Of a stretch of DNA of 64,000 bases, positions 62,338 through 64,000 are shown piece by piece (position 1 is the first letter of the stretch; each line of letters opens with the position of its first letter). Position numbers and translations under genes: made by a program. The notes under the pieces are model-generated. The model saw only the letters and a program-made list of their open reading frames with translations. It ran no database searches and was not told where the DNA came from. The DNA is from Prostheceraeus crozeri. Its lineage: Eukaryota; Platyhelminthes; Polycladida; Euryleptidae. Location: the NCBI GenBank assembly GCA_907163375.1, contig CAJQUW010006387.1:1-64000 (forward strand). Reading direction: 5' to 3'.

Positions 62338-64000
62338 TGATTCTTGATTTCAAGCTGTATTCAACACATCTGAAAAGAAACACCCACAAACTCAAAAAAG
62401 ATAATTTCCATCGGTTAGGAAAAGGTACACGGAATCATAGCTAAAAATATTGAAGACTTGACATATAGATAAATTCAAATTTTTAACTCTTCATTACAAA
62501 AAATGGCAGTCCTGTCAAGTGAAATGGTTGGATTATACTTGTATATCTTGGAGTCTATGAAATGGTATGAAACTGTAATGCATTGAGACAAAAAAATAAA
62601 TAGATTCATTAAAGTTGTAAATTCACAAAATTTATTGATAGTGACACCGTTGTTAACGATTTCTTCAAGAAAAATGAAAATTGCAGACAGAATGACAGCT
62701 GTTTCTAGATTCCAGAACAAAACATCGGTATACTAAAATAACTGAAGAATTCAACGGTTATAATCTTCTTGAATTTCATGAATTCTCTTCAAAAAATTGT
62801 ATGAGCCTATGACGAATGGTTGATCTATAAAACATGTTCCAGCATACGCTGGTCCGCGTTATTTAGAATTCTTTGAAAATTAAAAATGCTGCAACTGACG
62901 GTAACTGAGTGCGGTAAGGAAGAGTTGCAACATCATCCAATGGCATTTAATGTAGTATGTCTGTCTCTATCAGGAAAAAATACACTTGATTGATCATTAT
63001 CTTTCTTCTATAATAACGGGCCTGGATTTGTAACTGACCCTGTGCAGAGCTCTTTAGATGCCCGCTACTCGAATATCCTTGTGGTCAAACCAATGGAGTG
63101 AAATTGAAATATCACAAAAGTATTTCGTTTTTCTTTTAGCAATAACAAGAAATGTGAATGATTGGATTCCAAATAAAGACGGTTTGCAGTAGAAACGTGA
63201 AAGTTTCTTTGAATTTTTACATTTGGAATCTAATGAGTGATGAACAAACACAATTTAAGTTATTTACGAGTATTTGGGTGAAATTACTCTGTTCAGACTG
63301 AATTGTACAAGCTTTTTTCGACAGCAAGGACTTATCTCAACCCATCTAATATATCTAGTCCTTCATTCTCAATATTACTCAACATTGCGTTTATTGAGTG
63401 CCGAATTGAATATACAGACTGCATATTACGCTAGCTTCTCTTCTATGATTATTTTTCGTTTCTCTTTATCCTTTTTTCATATTTTAACTTACTACTTCAT
63501 ATCGAGTTTTTAGTAAGCTCTTTTTATTAAGCTTCATTTTAGTTTTTATCCATAGGTTTTCGTGTTTCATTACAGACAATCAGTGATTCTATAATTGCAT
63601 GCGTATTTGATGTCTGTTCAACCTGCTTATATCCGAATTTACTTTTTATACAGTGTAGTTTCTCTGAAGATGATGCGCAAAGCGGACCGAAAGTGTTCAG
63701 GATAACTGAATTTGTTTTTCTTGCCTACATCGGTCCTCAGGGATTTCCTCCGACATAAACAAAGAATGATATACGACACGTGCATCAAAAGGAACATCCC
63801 AAGCTGTCTAAAATATCCAAAAGCCTCACGACAGGACAAGAAAGCGTTTATTCATTTACTGACTTACATTCTTGACCAAGACCATTCACAAGTGCAAACA
63901 GTACCATCAGAATTATGCAAATAATTGTCAGTGGAAAGAATTCAATAATGAAGCTATATATACAGGAATGTCTTCTTAAAGTTCGAGTAAATTCAACATA
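62338..64000. other. NitFhit 5' flank
   Basis: Should contain the 5' UTR and promoter of NitFhit (minus strand). I see no TATA box or CpG-rich stretch that I would call. The plus-strand ORF 63712-63924 (MFFLPTSVLRDFLRHKQRMI ...) follows an acceptor-like ttcttgcctacatcggtcct cag, but its protein is not recognised. Confidence 0.4.

Overview
This is a piece of an animal nuclear genome, almost certainly an invertebrate. It is AT-rich, and its one recognisable host gene is split by long introns loaded with LINEs, DNA transposons, MITEs and foldback elements. There are no bacterial-style operons, rRNAs, CRISPR arrays or true tRNAs, and I recognised no LTR retroelement, Polinton or other virus-derived copy. 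The species cannot be named. The host gene is a NitFhit fusion, known from Drosophila and C. elegans, whereas vertebrates keep NIT1 and FHIT separate. The foldback elements with tandemly repeated arms recall the TU elements of sea urchins. The 8-mer TAGGCCTA is strikingly frequent.

The backbone is a complete NitFhit gene on the minus strand, from the ATG at 62337 down to the TAG at 10402. It has six coding exons (62143-62337, 44367-44522, 31106-31603, 20228-20605, 14719-14787, 10402-10494), all joined in phase 0 with GT-AG introns of about 17.6, 12.8, 10.5, 5.4 and 4.2 kb. The predicted protein is 462 aa. It has an N-terminal presequence that looks mitochondrial, a Nit (carbon-nitrogen hydrolase) domain with an intact Glu-Lys-Cys triad, and a Fhit domain with an intact His-x-His-x-His motif. 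The exon at 20228-20605 carries both the end of Nit and the start of Fhit, so the fusion is read directly from the DNA.

Region by region: 1-10.4 kb, downstream of NitFhit, holds a TTAA-flanked MITE, a possible terminal exon of an unknown gene, a broken hAT transposase, a LINE RNase H fragment and two tail-to-tail RTE-like LINE ends. Intron 5 (10.5-14.7 kb) holds a Tc1-like element whose end lies 30 bp from the last exon and a TA-flanked TIR element. Intron 4 (14.8-20.2 kb) holds a tRNA-derived SINE, a CR1-like LINE, a hairpin and a Crypton whose coding strand runs up to the Fhit splice donor. Intron 3 (20.6-31.1 kb) holds a foldback element with 76-bp tandem arrays, two RTE-like LINEs, a Tc1 remnant, a 127-bp palindrome and a Jockey/CR1-like LINE end. 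Intron 2 (31.6-44.4 kb) holds an unknown near-open ORF, a PIF/Harbinger-like element with a MADF remnant, an unusual REL-type LINE interrupted by a pogo-like element, several palindromes and a LINE 3' end. Intron 1 (44.5-62.1 kb) holds RTE ends, a hAT split by a second foldback element (162-bp arrays, 8-bp target duplication), a Penelope-like element, a mariner-like remnant, a 307-bp MITE with a 9-bp target duplication and a pogo-like MITE. Above 62.3 kb is 5' flank with nothing firmly recognised.

Only NitFhit is a functional host gene with good support. The rest is mobile-element sediment, useful for nesting order and for how close insertions come to splice sites.
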